Source: Phil1 sp964612925 (GTDB lineage Bacteria > Bacillota > Clostridia > Christensenellales > CAG-138). Taken from it: a DNA stretch of 64,000 nt. Shown piece by piece: positions 35,558-43,892 of this stretch (positions within the stretch are counted from its first letter, which is position 1; the number at the start of each line of letters is the position of its first letter). Where the stretch lies: assembly GCA_964612925.1 (NCBI GenBank), contig CAZTFU010000010.1, positions 1 to 64,000 of the forward strand. Direction: 5' to 3'. The position numbers and the translations under genes are program-made. Under the pieces are notes generated by a model that ran no database searches, was not told where the DNA came from, and saw only the letters and a program-made list of their open reading frames with translations.

Positions 35558-35881
35558 ATGACCATAAACGAATATCAGCGCCTTGCGCTTTCCACGCTCA
35601 ACCCACAGCTTGATAAGGAGCAGATGCTTATAAACAGCGTAATGGGGCTGTGCGGCGAATCGGGCGAGGCGATAGACATAGTGAAAAAGTGGTTCGCGCA
35701 GGGCCATGAGCTTAACCGCGATGCCCTGCTGGAGGAGCTTGGTGACATAGCGTGGTACATTGCGGAGGCGGCGCGTGCGCTTGACAGCGACCTCGAAAGC
35801 GTGCTTTCGTCAAACATAGCCAAGCTGAAGCGCCGCTATCCCAACGGTTTCAGCACCGAAAATTCGCAGAACAGGGAATAG
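35558..35881 (+). CDS. MazG-like nucleotide pyrophosphohydrolase
   Basis: 107 aa, one MazG fold. The metal-binding pattern E-x2-E...E-x3-D is visible in CGESGEAIDIVKKW and LLEELGDIAWYIAEAA, with KLKRRYPNGF at the end, as in short MazG/NTP-PPase proteins. These hydrolyse nucleoside triphosphates (house-cleaning of unusual NTPs). AGGAGG precedes the ATG. Single gene, followed by a strong bidirectional hairpin. Confidence 0.88.
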   Translation: MTINEYQRLALSTLNPQLDKEQMLINSVMGLCGESGEAIDIVKKWFAQGHELNRDALLEELGDIAWYIAEAARALDSDLESVLSSNIAKLKRRYPNGFSTENSQNRE

Positions 35882-35901
35882 CGCGGCGGCAAAAGCCGCA
35901 T

Positions 35902-35944
35902 AAAAAACGGGAAGCACACGCAAAATGTATGCTTCCCGTTTCGG
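35902..35944. terminator. Bidirectional terminator between the MazG gene and the permease remnant
   Basis: AACGGGAAGCA pairs perfectly with TGCTTCCCGTT around a 13-nt loop. It is flanked by six A on the left (T-run for minus) and TTT on the right. Confidence 0.75.
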
Positions 35945-35973
35945 TTGATTCTACGGCATTATTATAAATTCGG

Positions 35974-36433
35974 CTATTTCGTGTTCCTCATCAGCTCGGT
36001 CGGCTTCTTTTTGACATTATGCTCCGCATAGATGAAAACAGCGGCGGCATAGGTGAAAAGCTGTAAGGCGAACGAAACCGACATCACCCAAAGCGGAACC
36101 GTATGCGCTGATGTACCTTTGATTGTAAACGCCCTTCGCGGCGGAGATGATCTCGCCCTGCCGTGCGCTTGAATCATCATCCGCTTGGGGCAAAAACAGT
36201 TCGCCCAAATAATCGGGAACGTTCAAAGTCTCTGTTTTTGTGCCCTGAATATTTGAAATTACAACATCAACCGAAATGCCGTCATATGCTTGTTCAATTT
36301 GCGTCTGCTTTTGCTGCAACGCATCGGAATAGACGCAGGAGAATACAGCCGGTGCGGCAATGACCGCCGCAATCACCAAAACGCTCCATATGCTCCGCCG
36401 AATGCGGCGGGACAGGCAGAATATAATCTCCAC
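35974..36433 (-). pseudogene. Broken ABC transporter permease (MacB/FtsX-like remnant)
   Basis: Frame one (138 codons from GTG at 36433) starts with a basic tail and a membrane helix, SIWSVLVIAAVIAAPAVF, then an extracytoplasmic start (SDALQQKQTQIEQAYDGISV), the normal N-terminus of a Firmicute FtsX-type permease. After about residue 110 the frame turns to non-sense. The overlapping second frame carries a last membrane helix, FALQLFTYAAAVFIYAEHN, and the tail KKKPTELMRNTK, the normal C-terminus. The whole middle (several hundred residues) is missing. So an internal deletion with a frame change has joined the two ends. The MITE-like element starts 39 bp upstream of its start codon. No ATPase gene is adjacent. 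Confidence 0.62.
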
Positions 36434-36472
36434 GTTGCGTCCCTTTATCCCCTTCCGTAAAAATTAACGTTA

Positions 36473-36752
36473 AGGCCCTCTGAGATAAGAAACATACGCC
36501 TAAAAAGGCACTGTTTGGCCAATCACTTCGTTGCTCGGGTCTCGTCATACCTCCAGTATGGCTTCGCCCTCGTGCCTTGTGCTTAGCACAAACATTGCTC
36601 TTTTTAGGTGCTAAGCAGTTTTGAGGTAGATATTTTGTGCCATGACGAAGAAAAAGCGCAGTAAGATACCGGGGCGTATCTTCGAGCATTTTTCTAAAGT
36701 CAGGGTGCAAAATAGCACCTCAAAACCATATGTTTCTTATTTCAGATGGCCT
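36473..36752. mobile_element. MITE-like element, copy 1 (280 bp, terminal inverted repeats)
   Basis: A non-coding 280-bp unit with ends AGGCCCTCTGAGATAAGAAA and its near-perfect inverse (about 24-bp arms, two mismatches), flanked by TA on both sides. Inside are a CATAC/GTATG hairpin, a GCTTAGCAC/GTGCTAAGC hairpin and an AAGATAC/GTATCTT hairpin. A copy of exactly the same length lies at 63175-63454, with about 15 differences. No transposase is encoded, so it would need one from elsewhere. Confidence 0.85.
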
Positions 36753-36816
36753 TATGTTAAAAGATTTTTCGCGGAAAATAAAGTAGCTTGCATGAATTGA
36801 CATAGTGTGCCATAGT

Positions 36817-37557
36817 CTATTCCTCGCCGCAAAGGTATGCTCTTATACCCTGCGCCGCGGCATGCATCATGGTGCGCATGTACTCTTCCGATGTAAGCAG
36901 TGCTTCATCGGCGGAATTTGACAGAAAGCCGCATTCAAGTATTACCGTCGGCACCCGACTGTTTTTGGTTATGTAATAATCGCCCGGGTTGACTATGCGT
37001 GTGGGGCGATCTATGGCGGAGCATATGTTGTCAAGCACGCTCTTTGCAAGCTCCTCGCTTTCGGCGGAGGCGGTATCATAAAACGCCATGGGGCCCGATA
37101 CACTCCTGTCCTTGAATTTATTCATGTGTATGCTTATTGCCGCATCGGCTCCGCACGAATTTATAATGTCAACGCGCCGTGCCATGTCCTTTTGTTTGGT
37201 GGAGTCAAGCGCGTTTTCATCCGTGCGCGTAAGCACCGCATCCATGCCCAACGAGCGCAGTTCTTCGCTTAGCGTAAGCGCGTACAGAAGGTTTATGCCC
37301 TCCTCCGCAATGCCCGTATCGGTGCCCGTCGCGCCGCCGTCGGGCAGGCCGTGCCCGGGGTCTATCGCCACGACAAGGCGCGGTGTCGCCTCGGGAGGCG
37401 GGGAGGGAGAGGGCTCGCTCGCTTCAAGCACATCCGTATCCGCGCCGTGCATACGAATAAGCACAGCCGATGCCGCGCCGAGTGCAAGCACCATGGAAAT
37501 TGTACACAGTATGCGGACAATCGGCGTTGGCTTTGGCTTAAAACCACATGCTGACAT
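36817..37557 (-). CDS. N-acetylmuramoyl-L-alanine amidase (Amidase_3, CwlD-like)
   Basis: 246 aa. An N-terminal membrane anchor or signal (about 14-35) and a Pro/Ser-rich linker precede an Amidase_3 domain (about 60-243). Zinc ligands are in AIDPGHGLPDGG (His), AEEGINLLYAL (Glu) and ISIHMNKF (His); the catalytic Glu is in VILECGFLSN. Conserved RRVDIINSCGAD is present. It cleaves the amide bond between muramic acid and the stem peptide. CwlD-type members act in making spore cortex muramic lactam, which would fit the SipL-like gene in this window, but a vegetative role is equally possible. AGGTGA precedes the ATG. Confidence 0.88.
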   Translation of the reverse strand: MSACGFKPKPTPIVRILCTISMVLALGAASAVLIRMHGADTDVLEASEPSPSPPPEATPRLVVAIDPGHGLPDGGATGTDTGIAEEGINLLYALTLSEELRSLGMDAVLTRTDENALDSTKQKDMARRVDIINSCGADAAISIHMNKFKDRSVSGPMAFYDTASAESEELAKSVLDNICSAIDRPTRIVNPGDYYITKNSRVPTVILECGFLSNSADEALLTSEEYMRTMMHAAAQGIRAYLCGEE

Positions 37558-37692
37558 AACATCACCTCATAACAGATATATTCATATTAAACGGTTCTTA
37601 TGATTTTTTATGGATGCTAAAATTCTTTTTGGCTGCAATTTTTCGGCCGGCTGATGTCATTTGGAATTGTAAATCCTGCATACAAACAGCAC

Positions 37693-37801
37693 CATCCACA
37701 GGAGTTGTCCACATCATCCACAGAGTTATCCACATTTTAACCGCGTGAAATACTGCTTTTTTCCTTTTTTCCACATCATCCACATTTTAGGCGGTGGATA
37801 A
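37693..37801. promoter_or_regulatory. Cluster of DnaA-box-like 9-mers
   Basis: In 109 bp there is one perfect box TTATCCACA (37726-37734). Variants of it are TTGTCCACA (37705-37713), TCATCCACA (37714-37722 and 37776-37784), TTTTCCACA (37767-37775), CATCCACA (37693-37700) and an inverted GGTGGATAA (37793-37801). A second perfect box in inverted form, TGTGCATAA, lies at 38076-38084. A T-rich tract sits within the cluster and an AT-rich stretch follows at about 38080-38130. The remainder of the 37558-38206 gap has no gene. It resembles a DnaA-binding region, but dnaA and dnaN are absent. Confidence 0.5.
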
Positions 37802-38023
37802 TGTGCATTGCATATTTTGGCGCATATTGCATTTTTCGCGTTAAACGCACCATGTTTCTTTGGCGAATACGAGCGACGCGAGAGATGATGCAACCCGTCC
37901 GCGAAACGAATACAATCCTCCCGATTGCGCACAAAACCCGATATGTAAAACCGCATCGCGACCAAAAGGCGACGGCACAATGGCGACTCTTATCGGCAAA
38001 TACCGCGACGAATGACCGAATCA

Positions 38024-38058
38024 AGGCCCTCTGAAATAAGAAACACACAGTTTTGCGG
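38024..38058. mobile_element. Truncated end of the MITE-like element
   Basis: AGGCCCTCTGAAATAAGAAA and the following 15 bases match the inverted right end of the 63175-63454 copy with about three differences, then similarity stops. It is a solo terminal repeat left by truncation, 10 bp upstream of the carD promoter. Confidence 0.7.
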
Positions 38059-38068
38059 CTTTTTTTCT

Positions 38069-38098
38069 TTGACATTGTGCATAAATGAATGATAAAAT
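38069..38098 (+). promoter_or_regulatory. Promoter of carD
   Basis: TTGACA, an 18-bp spacer and TAAAAT, about 100 nt upstream of the carD start. A perfect inverted DnaA box (38076-38084) lies inside the spacer, so DnaA could affect this promoter. Confidence 0.65.
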
Positions 38099-38206
38099 AA
38101 TTTTAGAACATCAAATTATTATTTTTGCGAACGGTGAAATTAAAAAGTCAGCTGAGCGAGCTCCGATTTGTCAACCGCATGGCGGTAAAGGAAAGGAAGG
38201 CAGGCT

Positions 38207-38677
38207 ATGTTTAGCATAGGCGAAAAAATATGCTACCCGATGCACGGCATTGGGGTCATAGACGGTATAGAGCAACGCACGGTGCTTGGCGTTACTGCCG
38301 AGTATTATGTACTGCGCTTTGAAGCGAACCGAGTAAGTGCCATGGTGCCCGTATCAACGGCACAGCGCACGGGGCTTAGGCGGCTTATCACAAGGGTCGA
38401 GGGTGAAAAGGTACTTGATTACATCAAAAGCAATTCTTCCGATATGGAAATGCAGATGGAAAACTGGAACCAACGATACCGCGAAAACTGTACAAAGCTT
38501 AAAAACGGCAACATATTCATCACGGCGGAGGTTTTTGTTTGCCTTAGGGCAAGGCTTATGCAAAGGGGACTTTCCTCGGGGGAAATGCGCATGCTTGCGC
38601 TGTCACGAAGGCTTGTAAAGGATGAACTTATTGCGGTGGGGCTTGACGAAGCGGATATATTAGAGGCGATGAGCTGA
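38207..38677 (+). CDS. carD: CarD/CdnL-type transcriptional regulator
   Basis: 156 aa. The N-terminal Tudor-like RNA polymerase-interacting domain (about 1-60) is visible from MFSIGEKICYPMHGIGVIDG to AMVPV, and an all-helical DNA-binding part follows (about 70-156). Proteins of this family bind the RNA polymerase beta subunit and stabilise open complexes. AAGGAAGG lies before the ATG. carD followed by a YacL-type PIN protein, as here, is a familiar gene pair in Firmicutes. It has its own promoter. Confidence 0.88.
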   Translation: MFSIGEKICYPMHGIGVIDGIEQRTVLGVTAEYYVLRFEANRVSAMVPVSTAQRTGLRRLITRVEGEKVLDYIKSNSSDMEMQMENWNQRYRENCTKLKNGNIFITAEVFVCLRARLMQRGLSSGEMRMLALSRRLVKDELIAVGLDEADILEAMS

Positions 38678-38767
38678 ATTTTTCCTACAGGACATATTTT
38701 ATCCATATGCAGCACGGCGCATTTATGATATCATACTAAATCAAACAAAGATAAGGAGGAAGTGAAA

Positions 38768-39826
38768 TTGGCAAAGAAAATAGCGCGCATAGCCATAACC
38801 ATGGCGGGTGCGTGTGTGGGCCTTGCGGCGGTAAAGGGAGCGGATGCAATACTTATAATGTTCAACATGCTTCAGCTTCACGAGGCGGTTTATATTGCGG
38901 CGGCAGTCATTTCGGCAATCATTTTTTATATATTATCTCCCCGCATAATATCCGCATTTTCCCGTGCGATAAAGGCAATCGAAACAAAGCTCGGTGAAAT
39001 GTCCATGGCGGATATATTCCTCGGCGTTGTGGGGCTTATAGTGGGGTTGTTGATAGCACTGTTGCTGAGCACCGTAACGGATAAGCTTTCGCCGTTTGCG
39101 GGGTTTGTGATAAACATAATACTCTACTGTGTGTGCGGCTACTTAGGCTGCACGGTGATGCTGAAGCGCAGGGGCGAAATAAACCCGCCCTCGTGGTTCC
39201 GCCGTTCGGGCAAGGGTGCCAAAACAAGCGCCTCCGCAAGGCCAAAGGTGCTGGACACATCCGTTATAATTGACGGGCGCATTGCGGACATCTGCGAAAC
39301 AGGCATACTTGAGGGCACGATAACGGTTCCCGCATTCGTACTTGCGGAGCTTAGGCACATTGCCGACAGCGCGGATGCACTAAAGCGTAACCGCGGCCGC
39401 AGGGGGCTTGACATACTCAACCGTATGCAGAAAGAAATGAACATTCCCATAAAGGTGGTCGATACCGATTATGACGACATTGACGAGGTTGACGCAAAGC
39501 TTATAAAGCTTGCCTATGACATAGGCGGCGTTGTAGTAACCAACGATTACAATTTGAACAAGGTCGCGGGCGTACAGCGCGTGCCCGTATTCAACATCAA
39601 TGAGCTTGCAAACGCATTAAAGCCCGTTGTTCTGCCGGGTGAGGAAATGACGCTTGCAATAGTTAAAGAAGGCAAGGAAATCGGGCAGGGCGTGGGCTAC
39701 CTTAACGATGGCACGATGATAGTTGTCGAAAACGGCCGCAAATATGTGGGTGAGGATGTAACGGTGGTTGTAACAAGCGCATTGCAGACCGCCGCAGGCA
39801 GGCTTATATTCGCAAGGATAAAATAA
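38768..39826 (+). CDS. PIN and TRAM domain membrane protein (YacL-like)
   Basis: About 352 aa. The N-terminal third (about 1-130) has four membrane segments, including a gly-rich VVGLIVGLLIALLLSTV. A PIN ribonuclease domain (about 160-275) has acidic residues in LDTSVIIDGRIADI, DEVDAKLIKLA and VVTNDYNLNKVA. A TRAM domain (about 285-350) contains VGYLNDGTMIVVENGRKYVG. This is the YacL architecture; membrane-tethered RNA cleavage is assumed. The TTG at 38768 is preferred over a GTG two codons upstream because it sits 8 nt from AAGGAGG. ade begins 26 nt downstream. Confidence 0.88.
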   Translation: MAKKIARIAITMAGACVGLAAVKGADAILIMFNMLQLHEAVYIAAAVISAIIFYILSPRIISAFSRAIKAIETKLGEMSMADIFLGVVGLIVGLLIALLLSTVTDKLSPFAGFVINIILYCVCGYLGCTVMLKRRGEINPPSWFRRSGKGAKTSASARPKVLDTSVIIDGRIADICETGILEGTITVPAFVLAELRHIADSADALKRNRGRRGLDILNRMQKEMNIPIKVVDTDYDDIDEVDAKLIKLAYDIGGVVVTNDYNLNKVAGVQRVPVFNINELANALKPVVLPGEEMTLAIVKEGKEIGQGVGYLNDGTMIVVENGRKYVGEDVTVVVTSALQTAAGRLIFARIK

Positions 39827-39852
39827 TAGAATAAACGGGAAAAGGAGCATAC

Positions 39853-41550
39853 ATGAGACAGAGCGAGCTTATACGCGCAGCCTATGAGGGCAAATCGACA
39901 CTGGTGATAAAAAACGCCAATGTTATAAACGTGTTCACGAATGAGGTCGTTCATGTGGACGTTGCCGTATACGAGGACGTTATAATAGGCGTTGGCGAAT
40001 ACAATGGGGAAAACGAAATCGATGCCCACGGTGCCTACCTTGCCCCGGGCTTTATCGATGCGCACGTGCATATAGAAAGCAGTATGGTAATTCCGCCATC
40101 ATTCATGAAGGTGATAATGCCGCACGGCACCACAACCGTAATAGCCGACCCGCACGAAATTGCCAACGTTGCGGGCGTTGCGGGCATACGCGCAATGTAT
40201 AAACTGACGGACGATCTGCCGCTTAGGGTGCTGTATATGCTGCCCTCCTGCGTGCCGGCAACGCCGTTTGAGCACAGCGGCGCAAAGCTTGTTGCGGAGG
40301 ATATGGAACAGTTCATGCACAAGAGCCGTATACTCGGCCTTGGCGAGGTGATGGACTCAAATTCCGTTATAAACTGTTCGCAGGAAATGCTTGATAAGCT
40401 GCGCCTTTTCGACCGCCGCCCGATAGACGGTCACGCGCCCATGCTCGGCGGCCGCGCACTGAACGCATATCGCGTTGCGGGGGCATTCAGCGACCATGAG
40501 TGTTCAACATATGAAGAGGTTAAGGAAAAACTTGCCGCGGGCATGAACATACTCCTGCGCATAGGCAGTGCGGCCAACAACATGGATGATGTTATGCGCC
40601 GCATAGCCGAGGAAAAATTGCCGACAAACAGCATGATGTTCTGCACGGACGATAAACATATTGAGGACATTCGCCGTGAGGGTCACATAAACGCAAACGT
40701 GCGCATGGCCGTGGCCGCGGGCATTGACCCGATAGAGGCGATAAAAATGGCATCCTTCAACGCGGCACGCGCATACGGCATACGCGGCGTGGGTGCGATA
40801 GCCCCGGGGTACAAGGCGGACATGGTGCTGTTTGACGACCTTAAAAACTTTAACGTGAAGATGGTAATAAGTCGCTTCGGAAGACCCTATACGGGTGAAG
40901 AGGAACTGCCCGCGCCCATATTGCCGCCGCAGGTATTTAACAGCGTGCGATTGAAGGAGATAACAAGGGCCGACCTTGCATTAAAGTGCAGCGGCAATGC
41001 ACCCGCAATAAAGATGATACCGCATCAGCTTGTAACCGAGCTTGTTTACCGCGATGTAAAGCGGGACGAAAACGGCTGCTTTGTACCGAGTGACGGCATG
41101 GTAAAGCTTGCCGTGATAGAGCGTCACCACGCAACAGGTAGCATAGGCTTAGGCATACTTGAGGGGCTTTCGATAAGGCACGGTGCGGTTGCATCGACCG
41201 TTGCGCACGACAGCCACAATCTTGTTGTCGCAGGTGACAATGACGACGATATGCTTATGGCGATAGAATCGCTAAAAGAATGCGGCGGCGGTTTCAGCGT
41301 GGTAAGCGGCGGCGTGGTGCTTGCAAGATTGCCGCTGCCGATAGGCGGACTTATGACTGATGCACCCGTAGGTGAGGTGCTTGAAATACAGCAGGCATTG
41401 CTTGATGCACTGCAAAGCCTTGGCGTAACAAGGGAAAGCGACCCGCTGATTGCGCTTTCGTTTATGGCACTGCCCGTGATACCGGCGGCCAAGCTGACCG
41501 ATGAAGGGCTTTTTGACGCGATAAACTTCAAATTTATAAAATATAATTGA
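39853..41550 (+). CDS. ade: Adenine deaminase
   Basis: 565 aa amidohydrolase of the bacterial adenine deaminase family (adenine to hypoxanthine plus ammonia). Metal-binding and family motifs are visible: FIDAHVHIESSMV (His pair), TTTVIADPHEIANV, FCTDDKH, and SFNAARAYGIRGVGAIAPGY. The C-terminal domain with VAHDSHNLVVAGDNDDDM is diagnostic for Ade rather than for adenosine deaminase. It is the first gene of the ade-xdh operon, 40 nt before the molybdenum subunit. Together they would take adenine to hypoxanthine and then to xanthine or urate. Confidence 0.95.
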   Translation: MRQSELIRAAYEGKSTLVIKNANVINVFTNEVVHVDVAVYEDVIIGVGEYNGENEIDAHGAYLAPGFIDAHVHIESSMVIPPSFMKVIMPHGTTTVIADPHEIANVAGVAGIRAMYKLTDDLPLRVLYMLPSCVPATPFEHSGAKLVAEDMEQFMHKSRILGLGEVMDSNSVINCSQEMLDKLRLFDRRPIDGHAPMLGGRALNAYRVAGAFSDHECSTYEEVKEKLAAGMNILLRIGSAANNMDDVMRRIAEEKLPTNSMMFCTDDKHIEDIRREGHINANVRMAVAAGIDPIEAIKMASFNAARAYGIRGVGAIAPGYKADMVLFDDLKNFNVKMVISRFGRPYTGEEELPAPILPPQVFNSVRLKEITRADLALKCSGNAPAIKMIPHQLVTELVYRDVKRDENGCFVPSDGMVKLAVIERHHATGSIGLGILEGLSIRHGAVASTVAHDSHNLVVAGDNDDDMLMAIESLKECGGGFSVVSGGVVLARLPLPIGGLMTDAPVGEVLEIQQALLDALQSLGVTRESDPLIALSFMALPVIPAAKLTDEGLFDAINFKFIKYN

Positions 41551-41590
41551 TAATACCCACACCCTACGGGATACAGAAAGGAGCAAGCCT

Positions 41591-43882
41591 ATGGGCATTG
41601 TTGGCAAAAGCGTAACGCGCGTGGATGCGCCGGATAAGGTCACGGGTCGTGCAAAGTATACCGATGACCTTGCCGACAGATCCGCACTGATTGCAAAGGT
41701 GCTTCATTCCACAATAGCACACGGATACGTTAAAAACATAGATACGAGCGAGGCCGAAAAGATAAAAGGCGTGGTCAAAATAATAACCTGTTTTGACGTG
41801 CCGAACATTCCATTCCCCACAGCGGGACACCCTTGGAGCACCGACCCGCACCATCAGGACGTTGCTGACAGGCTGCTGCTCAACCGCCATGTGCGCTTTT
41901 ACGGTGACGATATTGCGGCGGTAATCGCACGGGACGAAATTTCCGCATCGCAGGCGATACGCGCAATAAAGGTGGAATACGAAGAATTGCCTTTCGTTCT
42001 CGACCCCATTGAGGCCATGCAGGACGGTGCCCCGCAGATACACGATGAATTTGAGCACAATATACTTGCCCATACTTCCTATGAGGACGGCAATTATGAA
42101 GAGGCCATAAAGGAAGACGGGCTTATAGTCGTTGACAAATGGTATTCTACGCCCACCGTACAGCACTGCCACATAGAAAACCACATCTGCTTTGCATATG
42201 AAGAAGCGGGCAAGATAAACGTTGTAAGCTCCACACAAATACCGCACATAGTGCGCCGCGTTGTGGGTCAGGCACTCGGTCGCGACTGGGGCAGTGTGCG
42301 CATAGTGAAGCCATATATAGGCGGCGGCTTCGGCAACAAGCAGGATGCGCTTTATGAACCGCTGTGCGCATACCTTTCCACCACCGTGGGCGGCAGACTC
42401 GTTAAGCTTGACATGAGCCGTGAGGAAACATTTGCAAGCAGCCGCGTGCGCCATGCGATACGCTACCACATAATATCCCATGTAAGGGCCGACGGCACGT
42501 TCGTTGCGGGCAGGCTTGAGGCGTATTCCAATCAGGGTGCATACGCAAGCCACGGCCACGGCATATGCGCAAAGGGTGCAGGCGCGTTCCGCCAGCTTTA
42601 CCGTTACCGTAACGCCTGCAAGGGCGATGCCTATACCGTTTACACAAACATTTCCACCGCCGGTGCAATGCGCGGCTACGGCATACCGCAGATGATGTTT
42701 GCAATGGAAAGTCACGTTGACGACATTGCAAAGCGCCTTGGCATAGAGCCGCTTAAATTGAGGCAAATGAACCTTATGGAGATTGGCTATAAGGATAACT
42801 TCTCAAAGAACGAAAACTATTTTGACAGCTTTAACCAATGCATCGCGCGCGGCATGGAATACATGGATTATGAGCGCAAGAGGAAGGAATTTGCCGCCGA
42901 CACGGGCCCCGTGCGCCGCGGCATAGGCATGGCGGTGTTCTGGTACAACACGGCCGTGTGGCCTATATCGCTTGAAAGCTCATCCTGCCGTATGGTGCTC
43001 AATCAGGACGGATCGGTACAGCTTCAACTTGCCGAAACCGAAATCGGTCAGGGCGCGGACACGGCATTCAGCCAAATGGCGGCAGATGAACTGAGTCTGC
43101 CGCTTGACAAGGTGCATATTATCTCCGCACAGGATACCGATGTTACGCCCTTCGGCACGGGTGCATATGCAAGCCGCCAGACCTATGTGGGCGGATTTGC
43201 CGTGCAGCAGACCGCGCGCATTATGAAGGAACGCATAATCGCATACGCGCATGAGCTTACCCGCATAACGGTACACAATCTTGACCTTGAGGACGGGTAC
43301 ATCATAAACATAAACAACGGCCGCCGCCTGATGAGCCTTGGTGAGCTTGCCACCACCGCGCTTTACAGTCTGGAGCACAGCCAGCATATAACCGCCGAAA
43401 GCACATATCAGGTCAAGTCGAATGCGTATTCGTTCGGTTGTTCCTTTGCCGAGGTTGAGGTTGACATTCCCCTTTGCAAGGTAAAGCTTGTGAACATGAT
43501 AAACGTACACGACTGTGGCAGACTTATAAACCCCGCACTTGCCGCGGCACAGGTACACGGCGGCATGAGCATGGCAATAGGCTACGGATTGAGCGAACAG
43601 CTTCTTTTTGATAAAAAGACAGGCAAGCCGCTCAACGGTAACTTGCTTGACTATAAGCTTTCCACCACAATGGATCACCCGCATTTGGAGGCTCAGTTTG
43701 TTGAAAATTATGAGCCCACAAGTGCATACGGCACAAAGGCACTTGGCGAGCCGCCCGCAACAAGCGGCGCGCCCGCGATTCGCAATGCGGTGCTTAACGC
43801 AACGGGCGTTGAAATCGATTCCGCACCGTTGACGCCGCACATTCTGTTTGAGCGTTTCCGTGAGGAAGGACTTATAAAGTAA
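41591..43882 (+). CDS. xdhA: Xanthine dehydrogenase, molybdenum-binding subunit
   Basis: 763 aa, aldehyde oxidase/xanthine dehydrogenase fold. The N-terminal SVTRVDAPDKVTGRAKYTDD is typical. Cofactor motifs include PYIGGGFGNKQDALYEP and AMRGYGIPQMMFAMES. The glutamine of the Mo site is likely in ETEIGQGADTAF, and the catalytic Glu region is TKALGEPPATSGAPAI. It carries out hydroxylation of hypoxanthine or xanthine at the molybdopterin site. It is followed 10 nt later by the FAD subunit and then by the 2Fe-2S subunit, a complete three-subunit enzyme. This is distinct from the fused XdhD-type protein of region 2. Confidence 0.93.
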   Translation: MGIVGKSVTRVDAPDKVTGRAKYTDDLADRSALIAKVLHSTIAHGYVKNIDTSEAEKIKGVVKIITCFDVPNIPFPTAGHPWSTDPHHQDVADRLLLNRHVRFYGDDIAAVIARDEISASQAIRAIKVEYEELPFVLDPIEAMQDGAPQIHDEFEHNILAHTSYEDGNYEEAIKEDGLIVVDKWYSTPTVQHCHIENHICFAYEEAGKINVVSSTQIPHIVRRVVGQALGRDWGSVRIVKPYIGGGFGNKQDALYEPLCAYLSTTVGGRLVKLDMSREETFASSRVRHAIRYHIISHVRADGTFVAGRLEAYSNQGAYASHGHGICAKGAGAFRQLYRYRNACKGDAYTVYTNISTAGAMRGYGIPQMMFAMESHVDDIAKRLGIEPLKLRQMNLMEIGYKDNFSKNENYFDSFNQCIARGMEYMDYERKRKEFAADTGPVRRGIGMAVFWYNTAVWPISLESSSCRMVLNQDGSVQLQLAETEIGQGADTAFSQMAADELSLPLDKVHIISAQDTDVTPFGTGAYASRQTYVGGFAVQQTARIMKERIIAYAHELTRITVHNLDLEDGYIININNGRRLMSLGELATTALYSLEHSQHITAESTYQVKSNAYSFGCSFAEVEVDIPLCKVKLVNMINVHDCGRLINPALAAAQVHGGMSMAIGYGLSEQLLFDKKTGKPLNGNLLDYKLSTTMDHPHLEAQFVENYEPTSAYGTKALGEPPATSGAPAIRNAVLNATGVEIDSAPLTPHILFERFREEGLIK

Positions 43883-43892
43883 GGAGGATTGT

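Noticed and set aside
36294..36710. 138-codon minus-strand frame across the MITE-like element
   Set aside because: Runs through inverted-repeat DNA and the permease remnant, is not shared by the second copy in the same form, and has no family.
37558..38206. Calling this the chromosomal oriC
   Set aside because: DnaA-box-like sites are present, but dnaA, dnaN, recF and a clear skew switch cannot be seen; kept only as a candidate DnaA-binding cluster.
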